From Sinorhizobium kostiense (GTDB lineage Bacteria > Pseudomonadota > Alphaproteobacteria > Rhizobiales > Rhizobiaceae), in the NCBI RefSeq assembly GCF_017874595.1, contig NZ_JAGILA010000006.1:345748-409747 (forward strand): 64,000 nucleotides of DNA, written 5' to 3'. Every line of letters begins with the position of its first letter. Position 1 is the stretch's first letter. Below the pieces are notes generated by a model, which saw nothing but the letters and a program-made list of their open reading frames with translations, was not told the DNA's origin and did no database searches. Both the position numbers and the translations under genes were made by a program. This document shows, piece by piece, positions 54,194 through 63,960 of this stretch.

Positions 54194-56371
54194 ATGGATC
54201 GCGTTGAGAAATATGGCTTGAAGATCGATGCTGGGCTCCACCGTTTTCTGGTTGAAGAGGCAATGCCGGGCACCGGAATCGGCGCCGAACACTTCTTTTC
54301 CGCCTTCTCGGATATCGTTCACGACCTCGCGCCGAAGAACCGCGCCCTTCTGGCGAAGCGAGACGAGCTGCAGGCGAAGCTCGACGCCTGGTATCGCGAA
54401 CATGGTGCGCCTTTCGATATCGACGCCTACGAGGCTTTCCTGACGGAAATCGGCTATCTGCTGCCTGAAGGGCCGGATTTCGCCGTCACCACCGACAATG
54501 TCGATCCGGAGATCGCAACGATCGCCGGACCGCAGCTTGTCGTTCCGGTGATGAATGCCCGCTATGCGCTGAACGCCGCCAATGCCCGCTGGGGGTCGCT
54601 CTATGACGCGCTCTACGGCACCGACGCGATTCCCGAGGCGGAGGGCGCCGAACGCGGCAAGGGCTACAATCCCGTGCGCGGCGATAAGGTCATCGCCTGG
54701 GTTCGCGATTTTCTCGACGCGAGCGTTCCGCTCGCCGACGGCCGCTGGAGCGAGGTCGGCGGGTTTGCGGTCGCTGGCGGGGTCCTTGCCGTTACCCTGA
54801 CCGACGGCACGAAGACTGCGCTGCGGAATCCAGCCCAGTTCGTCGGCTATTCCGGTTCTGTCGACGCACCTTCTGAAATCGTTCTGCGCCGCAACGAGCT
54901 TCACATCGTCATTGTCTGCGATGCGACGACCTCCATCGGGCAGGTCGATTCGGCAGGCATTTCCGATGTCATCCTGGAATCGGCGATCACCACGATCATG
55001 GACTGCGAGGATTCGGTGGCCGCGGTCGACGCCGAGGACAAGGTGATCGTCTATCGCAACTGGCTGGGTCTGATGACAGGCGACCTCGCGGAAGAGGTCA
55101 CGAAGGGCGGCCGGACCTTCACGCGCAAACTCAACGCCGATCGTGTATTCGCTGCACCAGCTGGCGCCACTTTGACCCTGCCTGGCCGCTCGCTGATGCT
55201 GGTACGCAATGTCGGCCACCTCATGACCAATCCGGCGATCCTCGACTGCGACGGCCGCGAGGTTCCGGAAGGCATCATGGACGCGATGGTCACGGCGCTG
55301 ATCGCGTTGCACGACATCGGCCCGAACGGTCGCCGGGCCAATTCGCGCGCCGGCTCCATGTACGTCGTCAAGCCGAAGATGCACGGGCCGGAAGAGGTGG
55401 GTTTCGCCTGTGAGATTTTCGCTCGCGTCGAGGCGGCGCTTGGGCTTCCGGCGAATACCATGAAAATGGGCATCATGGACGAGGAGCGGCGCACCACGGT
55501 CAACCTCAAGGAATGCATCCGCGCCGCCCGCGAACGCGTCGTCTTCATCAATACCGGCTTTCTCGACCGCACCGGGGACGAGATCCACACCTCGATGGAA
55601 GCAGGCCCGATGATCCGCAAGGGCGACATGAAGCAGGCCGCCTGGATTTCGGCCTATGAGAATTGGAACGTCGACATCGGCCTGGAATGTGGCCTTTCCG
55701 GTCACGCCCAGATCGGCAAGGGCATGTGGGCAATGCCGGACCTGATGGCGGCAATGCTCGAACAGAAGATCGCCCATCCGAAGGCCGGCGCCAACACCGC
55801 CTGGGTCCCTTCGCCGACGGCCGCGACCCTGCATGCCACGCATTACCATCGCGTCGACGTTGCCGACGTCCAGACGGGCCTCAAGAACCGGCCGCGTGCC
55901 CGGCTCGCGGATATCCTCTCGGTGCCGGTCGCGGTGCGGCCGAACTGGACCGAGGGGGAGATTCAGCGCGAACTCGACAACAATGCCCAGGGTATCCTCG
56001 GCTACGTGGTCCGCTGGGTCGACCAGGGAGTCGGCTGCTCCAAGGTTCCGGACATCAACGATGTGGGCCTGATGGAGGACCGCGCGACATTGCGGATCTC
56101 GTCCCAGCACATGACGAACTGGCTGCACCACGGCATCGTCGACGAGGCGCAGGTCGTCGAGACGATGAAGCGCATGGCGGCCGTCGTCGACCGTCAGAAT
56201 GGCGCAGATCCGAATTATCAGCCGATGGCCGGCCGCTTCGACGAATCGATCGCCTTCCAGGCTGCCCTCGAGCTCGTGCTCAAGGGCCGCGAACAGCCGA
56301 ATGGTTACACCGAACCGGTGCTGCATCGCCGGCGGCTGGAGCTCAAGGCGAAAGCGGCTTCAGAAATTTAA
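54194..56371 (+). CDS. glcB: Malate synthase G
   Basis: Condenses glyoxylate with acetyl-CoA to malate, in glyoxylate and glycolate use. 725 residues, the single-chain G isoform. Family landmarks include [17 protein letters not shown] near residue 270, the Mg-binding [14 protein letters not shown] near 425, and [17 protein letters not shown] near 535; the catalytic Asp region lies after SCSK-type [22 protein letters not shown] 54194 follows GGGAG; the frame is open far upstream through the previous gene but without conserved sequence. No isocitrate lyase gene is in the window. Confidence 0.97.
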   Translation: MDRVEKYGLKIDAGLHRFLVEEAMPGTGIGAEHFFSAFSDIVHDLAPKNRALLAKRDELQAKLDAWYREHGAPFDIDAYEAFLTEIGYLLPEGPDFAVTTDNVDPEIATIAGPQLVVPVMNARYALNAANARWGSLYDALYGTDAIPEAEGAERGKGYNPVRGDKVIAWVRDFLDASVPLADGRWSEVGGFAVAGGVLAVTLTDGTKTALRNPAQFVGYSGSVDAPSEIVLRRNELHIVIVCDATTSIGQVDSAGISDVILESAITTIMDCEDSVAAVDAEDKVIVYRNWLGLMTGDLAEEVTKGGRTFTRKLNADRVFAAPAGATLTLPGRSLMLVRNVGHLMTNPAILDCDGREVPEGIMDAMVTALIALHDIGPNGRRANSRAGSMYVVKPKMHGPEEVGFACEIFARVEAALGLPANTMKMGIMDEERRTTVNLKECIRAARERVVFINTGFLDRTGDEIHTSMEAGPMIRKGDMKQAAWISAYENWNVDIGLECGLSGHAQIGKGMWAMPDLMAAMLEQKIAHPKAGANTAWVPSPTAATLHATHYHRVDVADVQTGLKNRPRARLADILSVPVAVRPNWTEGEIQRELDNNAQGILGYVVRWVDQGVGCSKVPDINDVGLMEDRATLRISSQHMTNWLHHGIVDEAQVVETMKRMAAVVDRQNGADPNYQPMAGRFDESIAFQAALELVLKGREQPNGYTEPVLHRRRLELKAKAASEI

Positions 56372-56388
56372 GTGCGGTTCTCCGCGGT

Positions 56389-56415
56389 TGCCCCTCATCC
56401 GCCTGCCGGCCGATG
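56389..56415. repeat. RIME-type half element
   Basis: TTGCCCCTCATCCGCCTGCC with GGCC following: the left arm of the element seen in full at 1266-1368, here without its partner. It lies between the convergent glcB and L,D-transpeptidase genes. Confidence 0.5.
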
Positions 56416-56436
56416 CGCTAACATCAATACGAAAGA

Positions 56437-56461
56437 GCCGCCTGGAACTAGACCCGGCGGC
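56437..56461. terminator. Probable bidirectional terminator between glcB and the L,D-transpeptidase gene
   Basis: GCCGCC (56437-56442) pairs with GGCGGC (56456-56461), with a short T-rich stretch on each side (CTTTG on plus, TCTTTC on minus). Moderate quality only. Confidence 0.45.
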
Positions 56462-56490
56462 CCTTTGATCTCGATTCGAATGCTGCAACC

Positions 56491-57165
56491 CTACTGCTGC
56501 ACGACCACGCGCGCGTTGCGGCCGGGGCGAACCCGCGAATAGAGGTCGATGATATCCTGGTTCATCAGTCGGATGCAGCCGGATGATGCGGCGGTGCCGA
56601 TGGAGGACCATTCCGGCGTGCCGTGCAGGCGGAAGAGGGTGTCGCGGCCTTCCTGGTTGAAGAGGTAGAGCGCGCGGGCGCCGAGCGGATTGCTCAAGCC
56701 CGGGCCCATGCCTTCCTCGACATATTTGGCGACTTCCGGCTTGCGTTCGGCCATTTCCTTCGGCGGATGCCAGGTCGGCCATTCCTGCTTCCAGGCGATG
56801 TAGGCTTCGCCTTCCCAAGCGAAACCGGCCTTGCCGACTCCGATGCCGTAGCGGACGGCCTTGCCGCCCGGCAGCACGTAGTAAAGGAAGCGATTCGGCG
56901 TGTTGACGACGATGGTGCCGGGGCGTTCCTTGGTCGCATAATCGACGATCTGGCGATGGAAACGTTCATCGAGACGGTTGATCGGAATTGCCGGCAGGGG
57001 GTATCCGTGGTCCTCGACCGCGCCATAATCGCCAGTAAAGATCTGGTTCGTCGCGACCTTTACGCCGTCGGAGGAGGAGCCGGCGGTGGACGTGGTTTGC
57101 GAGCAGCCGGCGATGAGGACGGTGGCAGCGAGGCTGCACAGAAGGAGAGCGTTGCGGAAGCGCAT
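56491..57165 (-). CDS. L,D-transpeptidase (YkuD), lipoprotein
   Basis: Cell-wall cross-linking or protein-anchoring enzyme of 224 residues, exported. The N-terminus MRFRNALLLCSLAATVLIAGC is a lipoprotein signal with the lipobox LIAGC, so it is anchored in the outer or inner membrane. The YkuD catalytic motif is HGTPEWSSIGTAASSGCIRL near the C-terminus, with the nucleophile Cys. The middle holds VVNTPNRFLYYVLPGG, typical of the family. ATG 57165 is chosen for the signal peptide; the open frame continues to 57582. It is convergent with glcB. Confidence 0.93.
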   Translation of the reverse strand: MRFRNALLLCSLAATVLIAGCSQTTSTAGSSSDGVKVATNQIFTGDYGAVEDHGYPLPAIPINRLDERFHRQIVDYATKERPGTIVVNTPNRFLYYVLPGGKAVRYGIGVGKAGFAWEGEAYIAWKQEWPTWHPPKEMAERKPEVAKYVEEGMGPGLSNPLGARALYLFNQEGRDTLFRLHGTPEWSSIGTAASSGCIRLMNQDIIDLYSRVRPGRNARVVVQQ

Positions 57166-57346
57166 GGGGGTCTCGTAAAAGGGAGTAAGGAAACAGGGGA
57201 GGGGGTGCCCGGCCGTCAGCTTATTTGCGATTGCAATGCGCTTCGCAAGGGATCGCGCCGCCACAATTCGGCCTTGAACTGTAAATTCCGCGACGATTGC
57301 TTTTTTGCAACAAGCGGCGGGAGCGGCGCCTTGCGCTGAAATAGGG

Positions 57347-57871
57347 ATGACGATTCTATCGATCCATGGCGACAATCCGCTTGCCGACGGCCGGCAGTCG
57401 GAACGGGCATTGAAGGTACGCCGCGGCGTACAACGCCTGCTTGCCGAACTGCGCCACGCCGTGCTGCCGGAGCTGACGCTTGCAAGCGGCCGACGGGCCG
57501 ATCTCACCTCGCTTTCGGCGAAGGGCGAGATCTGGATTGTCGAGATCAAGACCTCGATCGAGGACTTGCGCGTCGACCGCAAATGGCCGGACTACCGGCT
57601 GCATTGCGACAGGCTGTTCTTCGCGACGCACCCGCAAGTGCCGCTCGACATCTTCCCCGAGGACTGCGGTCTCATGCTCTCCGACGGCTACGAAGCGCAT
57701 ATGTTGCGCGACGCGCCGGAACATCGCCTGGCGGCAGCGACGCGAAAATCGGTGACGCAGGCCTTCGCCCGGGCAGCGGCGCAGCGCTTGATGCTCGCCG
57801 AATGGGCGGCGGAAAGAAATGGCGAACTCGGCGAATCGATTCGCGACATTGTCGCCGGTGCGCGAGATTAG
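57347..57871 (+). CDS. mmcB: MmcB family DNA repair protein
   Basis: Small nuclease-fold protein of 174 residues, of a family named from Caulobacter where it helps damage-induced mutagenesis. The restriction-endonuclease-like core shows GRRADLTSLSAKGEIWIVEIKTS (Asp and Glu-x-Lys, near residues 45-70) and DYRLHCDRLFFAT. ATG 57347 has AGGG just upstream. I did not find a LexA-type direct repeat in the 181 bases before it, though the Caulobacter gene is part of the SOS response. It converges with actR, seven bases away. Confidence 0.9.
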   Translation: MTILSIHGDNPLADGRQSERALKVRRGVQRLLAELRHAVLPELTLASGRRADLTSLSAKGEIWIVEIKTSIEDLRVDRKWPDYRLHCDRLFFATHPQVPLDIFPEDCGLMLSDGYEAHMLRDAPEHRLAAATRKSVTQAFARAAAQRLMLAEWAAERNGELGESIRDIVAGARD

Positions 57872-57878
57872 GCCCCGA

Positions 57879-58460
57879 TTATTTCGGCGCCCGCTTTGCC
57901 AGGATTCGCTGCAGCGTGCGGCGGTGCATGTTGAGACGCCGCGCCGTTTCGGAAACGTTGCGATCGCACATCTCGTAGACACGCTGGATGTGTTCCCAGC
58001 GGACGCGATCGGCCGACATCGGATTTTCCGGCGGCTCGACGCGCTCGCCCGAGCGCTGCACCAGGGCAGCGAAGATGTCGTCGGCGTCGGCCGGCTTCGA
58101 AAGGTAATCGACCGCCCCGAGCTTCACCGCGTTTACTGCCGTGGCGATATTGCCGTAGCCGGTAAGCACGATCATCCGCGTGTCGTCACGGCGCCCGCGG
58201 ATCGCCTCGATGACATCGAGACCGCTGCCATCGCCCAGCCTCAGGTCGATGACCGCATGTTTCGGCGGGTTGCCCTTGGCCTTCGCTATCCCCTCGGCGA
58301 CGGATTCCGCGATATCGACGGTGAAGCCGCGTGCCTCCATGGCGCGGGCGAGCCGCCGCAGGAATGGCCCATCATCATCGACGATCAAAAGCGTCCTGTC
58401 CGGCCCGATCAGCTCGGCATCTGACTGCGTGCTTTGTCCAGCCGTTGATTTTTCCGTCAT
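57879..58460 (-). CDS. actR: ActR/RegA-type response regulator
   Basis: Transcriptional regulator of acid tolerance and redox-dependent genes in Sinorhizobium; 193 residues. The receiver domain begins LLIVDDDGPFLRRL, with the phospho-Asp in AVIDLRLGDGSG. The Fis-like helix-turn-helix at the end reads NVSETARRLNMHRRTLQRI, which is nearly invariant in RegA/PrrA/ActR. Its partner actS lies upstream with a 74-base gap. Typical targets are nitrogen fixation, carbon fixation and cytochrome oxidase genes. Confidence 0.97.
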   Translation of the reverse strand: MTEKSTAGQSTQSDAELIGPDRTLLIVDDDGPFLRRLARAMEARGFTVDIAESVAEGIAKAKGNPPKHAVIDLRLGDGSGLDVIEAIRGRRDDTRMIVLTGYGNIATAVNAVKLGAVDYLSKPADADDIFAALVQRSGERVEPPENPMSADRVRWEHIQRVYEMCDRNVSETARRLNMHRRTLQRILAKRAPK

Positions 58461-58534
58461 TCTTCAATTCCCGAGCAAGGACTTCCTGCTGAAACTATGG
58501 GTTTTTCTCCGCGTCTTCAATAAACCTCCAGGAA

Positions 58535-59824
58535 TCATTTCGCCAGCTTGGTATCCATGAGAGCGCGCGGCCATTCGACGCTGACGCGGGCGCCCGGATC
58601 ACCGTTTTCGAAGCGCAAACGGGCACCGGACCGTTCCAGCAGCGTCTTGGCGATGAAGAGGCCGAGTCCGAGGCCACCGGCGCTGTCGTCCTTCTGCCGC
58701 CTTGTGACGTAGGGCTCGCCGATACGGGCGAGGACGTCCGGCGCGAAGCCGTCGCCGTCGTCCTCGATGATGATTTTCACGCGCTCGGCCGTGTGCTCCA
58801 CCGTCACCGTCACCGCCTGCCGCGCATAATCCACGGCGTTTTCGAGAAGATTGCCGAGGCCGTAGAGGATGCCGGCATTGCGGCTGCCGATCGGTTCGCT
58901 GCCGCGGTCGCCCTTCTCGATGAGCTTGATCTCGATCCCGAATTCACGGTGCGGCGCCATTACCTCTTCGATGAGCGAGGAGAGCGGCAGGAGCCGCATG
59001 TGCTCCTCGCTGTCGGACGACAGCGTCGTCAGGCGCTTGAGGATATCGCGGCAGCGCTCGCTTTGGCTTCGCAACAGGTGGACGTCCTCGCCGAAGCGGG
59101 GATCGTCGCCAAGCTCGCGCTCCATCTCCTTGGCGACGACGCTGATCGTCGCAAGCGGCGTGCCGAGCTCGTGGGCGGCGGCGGCGGCGAGGCCGTCCAG
59201 CTGCGACAGGTGCTTTTCGCGTTGGAGCACGAGTTCGGTCGCCGTCAGCGCTTCGGAAAGCTCGCTAGCCTCGAGTGAAACCCGATAGGTGTAGAAAGCG
59301 GCGAACGCCGTCAGCGAGACGATCGCGAACCAGATGCCGATCGTAAGGACGCTCGGCATCAGCAGGACGGTCCCGGGATACCACGGCAGCGGGAAGGGCG
59401 ATAACGCAAGCGCGGTAACACCGATCACGGCGAAGCCCGCGAGAACGATACTGTGCGGCTTCGGTTGCGAGGCCGATGAAATGATGACCGGAACGCAAAG
59501 CAGCGGCGCGAAGGGGTTGGCAAGTCCGCCGGTAATGAAGAGCAGTGCCGTCAGCTGCGCGAGATCAAGCCATAGCAATACGAAGGCGGCCGCGGGCGTC
59601 AGCCGGTGCGCCGGCGGATAGCGGACGGTGAGAAAGGCGTTGAGGATCGCCAGGCTCGCGATCAGGGCCGAACAGGAGACCAGCGGCAGGGGGAATTGTA
59701 GCCAGAGCGCGGTGACGATGACGGCGAGCGACTGGCCGCCGACCGCCAGCCAGCGCAGCCGTACGAGCGTCTGCAGCCTGAGGCTGCGATTGCCGTTGAG
59801 ATTGTCGAGCGCCATTGCCGCCAT
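58535..59824 (-). CDS. actS: ActS/RegB-type redox sensor histidine kinase
   Basis: Inner-membrane sensor kinase, about 429 residues, partner of ActR. Six hydrophobic segments occupy residues about 25-185. The quinone-sensing motif GGxxNPF is present as TGGLANPFAP, and the H-box is AAAAHELGTPLATISV. A Cys in SERCRDILKRL lies where RegB has its redox-active Cys. ATPase motifs are ENAVDYA and GLGLGLFIAK. ATG 59824 is preferred with AGAGGA upstream; GTG 59845 is also in frame. Transcribed ahead of actR. Confidence 0.94.
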   Translation of the reverse strand: MAAMALDNLNGNRSLRLQTLVRLRWLAVGGQSLAVIVTALWLQFPLPLVSCSALIASLAILNAFLTVRYPPAHRLTPAAAFVLLWLDLAQLTALLFITGGLANPFAPLLCVPVIISSASQPKPHSIVLAGFAVIGVTALALSPFPLPWYPGTVLLMPSVLTIGIWFAIVSLTAFAAFYTYRVSLEASELSEALTATELVLQREKHLSQLDGLAAAAAHELGTPLATISVVAKEMERELGDDPRFGEDVHLLRSQSERCRDILKRLTTLSSDSEEHMRLLPLSSLIEEVMAPHREFGIEIKLIEKGDRGSEPIGSRNAGILYGLGNLLENAVDYARQAVTVTVEHTAERVKIIIEDDGDGFAPDVLARIGEPYVTRRQKDDSAGGLGLGLFIAKTLLERSGARLRFENGDPGARVSVEWPRALMDTKLAK

Positions 59825-59905
59825 GCTGGTTTTCGGTCCTCTCACACGCTTGTGGCTGGCTGGAGTTTATCGCGACGGGAGAGATAAACCAGCCCCGGAC
59901 GGCGC

Positions 59906-62365
59906 TCATGTGCCGCGCGGCTTCGCGCGTGTCGTCGGCATCGCATTGGCCGGGTCGTCCGGCCAGGGATGCTTCGGATAGCGCCCGCGCATGTCGGCTC
60001 TCACGTCCTTCCAGGAGCCCGACCAGAAGCCCGGCAAATCGCGGGTCGTCTGGATCGGCCTGTGGCCGGGCGAGATCAGTTCGAGCAAGAGCGGCAGCCG
60101 GCCGTCGCCGATCGTCGGGTGGGTCTTCAGTCCGAAAAGCTCCTGCACGCGGATCGACAAGAGCGGCTCGTCGCCGTCGTAATGGATCGGATGCCGCTGT
60201 CCCGTCGGCGCTTCGAAATGCGTTGGTGCCAGCCTCGCGAGGTCGCGTTGGAGTTCGTAAAGCACGAGCGACATCAGGCCTTCGGCAAGATCGCGGCCCT
60301 GGATGCCGCCAAAGCCGCCGGCCTCCCCTTGGAAAGGAACGAACCACTCGTCGAGACGAGAGATCAGCGCCGCGTCCGATACATCCGGCCAGGGTTCGCC
60401 GATCGAGCGGTGCAAGAAGCCGATACGCTCGCGCAATTGCGCGACCTCCTTCGGGAACGGCACGGCGGCCAGCCCGAGTTGGCGGACGCCGTCGGCGAGC
60501 GCCCGGGCGGCCGCCTCACCGACAGGACGCGGCAAGGGTTTCTCCTCGAAAATGATGGCACCGAGCCGCGTCACTCGCCGCGCCCTCACCTGTCGGCTCG
60601 CCCGATCGAAGAAGCTCTGCTCTTCGCTGACGATCGCGTCCGGCATGTGCGCCTCGACATCGGCCCTGGTGATCTCCGCCGCCGCGAGTACCCGCTGAGC
60701 CCCCGCCCGCCCCGTCAAGTCGGCGATCACCAGCATCCCCGCTGCCGCCAACCGCTCGGTCTCAGGCACTTCCGCGCCACGCCCATTGGCCATCACGAAA
60801 CGGCCGCGGCCGCCGCGCTGCAGTGCGATGCGGTCGGGAAAAGCATGCATCAGCAGGGGACCGGGCAGGGGGCGCTCGCCACTGCCCTTTGGGCCGCCGA
60901 GTTCCGCGGCCATGCGCCGGGCAAGCCCGCGCCCGGCTTCCGCCCGCTCGCCGCGGTCGCTTCGGAAGCGACGCAGCCGTTCCTCGATGTCGACGCCGTT
61001 GCCGCCGAGGCCCTGCTCGGTAAGCATCACTGCGATCAGACAAGCTTCCGCCGCCTGTCCCTGCTCGGCTGCGGAAACCGCCATGGCCGCGAGCCGCACC
61101 GGCAGCGCCAGGTCTCGAATCTTGCGACCCCTCGGCGTCAGCGCGCCCTTGGCGTCAATGGCCCCGAGTTCGACGAGAAGGTTGCGCGCTTCGTTGAGCG
61201 TCGTCTCAGGCGGCGGGTCGATGAAGGCGAGCGATGAGGGATCGGCAACACCCCAATGGGCGAGATCGAGCAGGAGGCCGGAAAGGTCGCTCGCGAGGAT
61301 CTGCGGCGGTGTGAAGTCGGCAAGCGCCGCCGTCTGGCCCGCATGCCAAAGCCGGATCGCGATACCTGGCTCGGTGCGACCGGCGCGGCCGGCGCGCTGA
61401 TCGGCGGACGCCTTCGAGACGCGCACGGTCTCCAGTCGCGTGATTCCGGTAGTGGCCTCGAATACCGGCAGCCGCTGCAGGCCGCTGTCGACGACGATCC
61501 GCACCCCATCGATGGTGATCGAGGTCTCGGCGATCGACGTTGCAAGGACGATCTTGCGGGTGCCCTTCGGCGCCGGGCGAATTGCCGCGTCCTGCTCCCT
61601 CTGGCCGAGGTTACCATAGAGCGGCACGACCATCGTCGTCTCGTCAAAGCGTCCCCTGAGGCGCTCTGCGGTCCGCGTGATCTCGGCCTGGCCGGGCAGG
61701 AAGGCGAGGATCGAGCCCTCCTCCAGGCGATGTGTCTCGGCGATCGTCCGCACCATGGCATCCTCGACGCTTTCGCCGGTGCTTCTCGTCTCGTAGCGAA
61801 TGTCGATCGGAAAGCTCCGCCCTTCGCTCTTGAGCACCGGCGCATCGCCGAGCAGGTTTGCGACACGCTCGACGTCGAGCGTCGCGGACATGACGACGAG
61901 CCGCAGATCGTCGCGCAAGGCCGACTGCACGTCGAGCGCCAGCGCCAGCCCGAAATCCGCATCGAGCGATCGCTCGTGAAATTCGTCGAACAGCACCGCT
62001 GAAACTCCGGCGAGTTCCGGGTCGTCAAGGATCATCCGGGTGAACACGCCCTCGGTCACCACCTCGATCCGCGTCTTGGCCGATATGCGATTGTCAAGCC
62101 GCATGCGGTAGCCGACGGTTTCGCCGACCCTTTCGCCGATGAGTTCGGCCATGCGCCCCGCGGCCGCCCTGGCCGCAAGCCGGCGCGGCTCGAGAAGGAC
62201 GATCCTGCCGTCGCCGCGCCATGGCTGATCCAGGAGGAAAAGCGGGACCAGCGTCGTCTTGCCGGCGCCGGGCGGGGCCGAGAGCACGACCGATCGGGAT
62301 TTGTCGAGCGTTTCCGCGAGCGCGGGCAGTACTTCCGAGACTGGCAATGATGGAAGCGCACGCAT
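59906..62365 (-). CDS. hrpB: ATP-dependent helicase HrpB
   Basis: DEAH-box RNA-type helicase of 819 residues and uncertain cellular role. Motif I is APPGAGKTTLVPL near residue 35, motif II is DEFHERS, motif III SATLD, and motif VI QRAGRAGRTEPG. A C-terminal HrpB domain (about 600-819) with PTHFEAPTGQRHPIHY is characteristic of the bacterial HrpB group. ATG 62365 is preferred because the conserved PVSEVLPAL follows, with GAGGG about nine bases upstream; the frame extends to 62563 without support. It faces away from actS by about 80 bases. Confidence 0.95.
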   Translation of the reverse strand: MRALPSLPVSEVLPALAETLDKSRSVVLSAPPGAGKTTLVPLFLLDQPWRGDGRIVLLEPRRLAARAAAGRMAELIGERVGETVGYRMRLDNRISAKTRIEVVTEGVFTRMILDDPELAGVSAVLFDEFHERSLDADFGLALALDVQSALRDDLRLVVMSATLDVERVANLLGDAPVLKSEGRSFPIDIRYETRSTGESVEDAMVRTIAETHRLEEGSILAFLPGQAEITRTAERLRGRFDETTMVVPLYGNLGQREQDAAIRPAPKGTRKIVLATSIAETSITIDGVRIVVDSGLQRLPVFEATTGITRLETVRVSKASADQRAGRAGRTEPGIAIRLWHAGQTAALADFTPPQILASDLSGLLLDLAHWGVADPSSLAFIDPPPETTLNEARNLLVELGAIDAKGALTPRGRKIRDLALPVRLAAMAVSAAEQGQAAEACLIAVMLTEQGLGGNGVDIEERLRRFRSDRGERAEAGRGLARRMAAELGGPKGSGERPLPGPLLMHAFPDRIALQRGGRGRFVMANGRGAEVPETERLAAAGMLVIADLTGRAGAQRVLAAAEITRADVEAHMPDAIVSEEQSFFDRASRQVRARRVTRLGAIIFEEKPLPRPVGEAAARALADGVRQLGLAAVPFPKEVAQLRERIGFLHRSIGEPWPDVSDAALISRLDEWFVPFQGEAGGFGGIQGRDLAEGLMSLVLYELQRDLARLAPTHFEAPTGQRHPIHYDGDEPLLSIRVQELFGLKTHPTIGDGRLPLLLELISPGHRPIQTTRDLPGFWSGSWKDVRADMRGRYPKHPWPDDPANAMPTTRAKPRGT

Positions 62366-62709
62366 CAGGCGCATCCCTCGCCTGCAATCGCGACGGCTCG
62401 ACCGCCCGCCGCTTCGGCTGGGGAAATGCTCGGCAGCCCGTCTGCCTTTGTCTTGCAGAAGACGAAATCGCGCATTCGCCGCAGCCAGCGCGGCCCGATT
62501 TCGGCCCTCGAAATCGATTTTATACCCGTCCTGGAACCTGCCCCGGCGATATTCTGCATTCACGTCCTCATTGCCCGCGGGTTGCGCAATAGCAATTGGC
62601 TCCCGAGCGATGCAACGACAATTGCAAGGAGGCGAGAAGCGCCTGACCAGCTGAAGGCGCTGGCCGCCAGAGGTAGAAGGCGCGACAGCCTCGCTCGTGC
62701 AGCGTTCGC

Positions 62710-63657
62710 CTATGCCTTTGCCCGGTGCGCTTCGAAGGCTAGTACCGCCCCGGCGAGATCCTCGAGCGCCGCTCCGACCGATTTGAAAAGCGTGATTTCG
62801 TCGGGCGAGGTGCGGCCCGTGTGCTTGCCCCTTGCGAGCTCGAACAGATCGGCGCGGATCGCCTCCTCCGTTATCGCTCCGGCGCGAAGCGGCTGGACGA
62901 TGTCGCCCCCCTCGCTGAGCGCGCCCTCGCGCGTATCGACGAAGATGCTGGCGCGACTGACGGCGCGATCGTCCGTTTCCCGCATGGTCGGCTTGAAAGC
63001 GCCGATGAGATCGAGATGGCTGCCGGGCTTCAGCCAGTCGCCGAGGATCAGCGGCTCGGACGATAGCGTCGCGCAGGAGATGACGTCGGCCTCCCGTGCC
63101 GCGCTCGCAAGATCGGTCGCCACGGAGATTTCGATGCCTTTAAGATCGAGATCGCGCGCTGTCGCCTCGGCCTTTTTCGGGTCGCGTCCCCAGATCGTCA
63201 CGTGACGAATCGGGCGCACGACGGCATGGGCTTCGATGACATTGGTCGAAAGCCGCCCGGTGCCGACCATCAATAGCCGGCTTGCGTCCTCGCGAGCGAG
63301 GTAGCGTGCCGCGAGCGCGGAGGCCGCTGCGGTGCGCCGCGCCGTCAGTTCGCCGCCGTCGACGATGGCGAGCAACTCCCCGGTCCTGCCGGATGAGAGC
63401 AGATAGCTGCCATGGATCGCCGGGAGGCCGCGCCCCTGGTTGCCTGGAAATACCGACACCATCTTTACGCCGATATAGTCGCCCGGCTGCCAGGCCGGCA
63501 TCAAAAGCAGCGTCGCATCGGCCTCGCCTGGTACCTCCACCTCGTGATGATGGCGCACCGGCATGACGCAGCCCCGTGCAAACATGTCGGCGAGCGCCTT
63601 GACGAGGCCGTCCCAGGGGAGCGCCGCGCGTGTCTGAGCCGCATCGAGTACCAGCAT
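62710..63657 (-). CDS. Ornithine cyclodeaminase / mu-crystallin family protein
   Basis: NAD(P)-binding protein of 315 residues. Members include ornithine cyclodeaminase, alanine dehydrogenase and delta-1-pyrroline-2-carboxylate reductase, so the reaction cannot be fixed from sequence alone. The Rossmann region is LLMVGTGRLSTNVIEAH near residue 120, and the substrate end shows IGVKMVSVFPGNQGRGLPA near 70. ATG 63657 follows GGGAG. No arginine or proline catabolic genes lie near, so its pathway is unclear. Confidence 0.87.
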   Translation of the reverse strand: MLVLDAAQTRAALPWDGLVKALADMFARGCVMPVRHHHEVEVPGEADATLLLMPAWQPGDYIGVKMVSVFPGNQGRGLPAIHGSYLLSSGRTGELLAIVDGGELTARRTAAASALAARYLAREDASRLLMVGTGRLSTNVIEAHAVVRPIRHVTIWGRDPKKAEATARDLDLKGIEISVATDLASAAREADVISCATLSSEPLILGDWLKPGSHLDLIGAFKPTMRETDDRAVSRASIFVDTREGALSEGGDIVQPLRAGAITEEAIRADLFELARGKHTGRTSPDEITLFKSVGAALEDLAGAVLAFEAHRAKA

Positions 63658-63753
63658 TTCCGAATTCTCCCGAGTTGAGGATCGGGGGACACTAGCAGTC
63701 TTTGACAGGGGTGAAAACGCGCCTGGCGGCGCTGGACTTCTCCGGCGTGCCAC

Positions 63754-63784
63754 CCCTTGAAGCGTGGTATTTCGTTAACCATAT
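63754..63784 (+). promoter_or_regulatory. Heat-shock (RpoH-type) promoter candidate upstream of the rRNA promoter
   Basis: CCCTTGAA (63754-63761), 17 bases, CCATAT (63779-63784) fits the Sinorhizobium RpoH consensus CNCTTGAA-N17-CCANAT at every defined position. It points toward the right edge and lies about 145 bases before the putative sigma70-type rRNA promoter. No gene begins between them. Confidence 0.5.
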
Positions 63785-63892
63785 AAGCGAGCGTCCCCAA
63801 CAACGGCCGTGGCGAACGAGTGGAACTCTCATTGGTAGAAATTTCGCTCGCTTTCTCGCCTGATCAGAAAATACGCGGTGAAAATCAACCAC

Positions 63893-63960
63893 TTACGATT
63901 TTCTACGATTTTTTGAGAAAAGGCTGTTGACGTGCGAATGGTGGCGGGTCTATAAGCCCG
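63893..63960 (+). promoter_or_regulatory. Ribosomal RNA operon promoter and leader start
   Basis: TTGACG (63927-63932), an 18-base spacer, and TATAAG (63951-63956) are preceded by an AT-rich stretch with repeated TACGATTTT (63894-63912), resembling an UP element. The following CCCGATCACTGACG and GGCGGCGGCG leader wording is what rhizobial rrn operons show at their start. The rRNA genes themselves lie beyond the window. Between 63658 and 63893 no other gene is visible. Confidence 0.65.

Noticed and set aside
53663..56326. A very long minus-strand open frame (about 890 codons) opposite glcB, and a similar one at 2773-4872 opposite the dehydratase
   Set aside because: High-GC codon bias leaves antisense frames open; the translations show Arg/Asp-rich, low-complexity sequence without family motifs, and the plus-strand genes are certain.
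57166..57346. LexA box before mmcB
   Set aside because: No GTTC-N7-GTTC or GAAC-N7-GAAC direct repeat was found.
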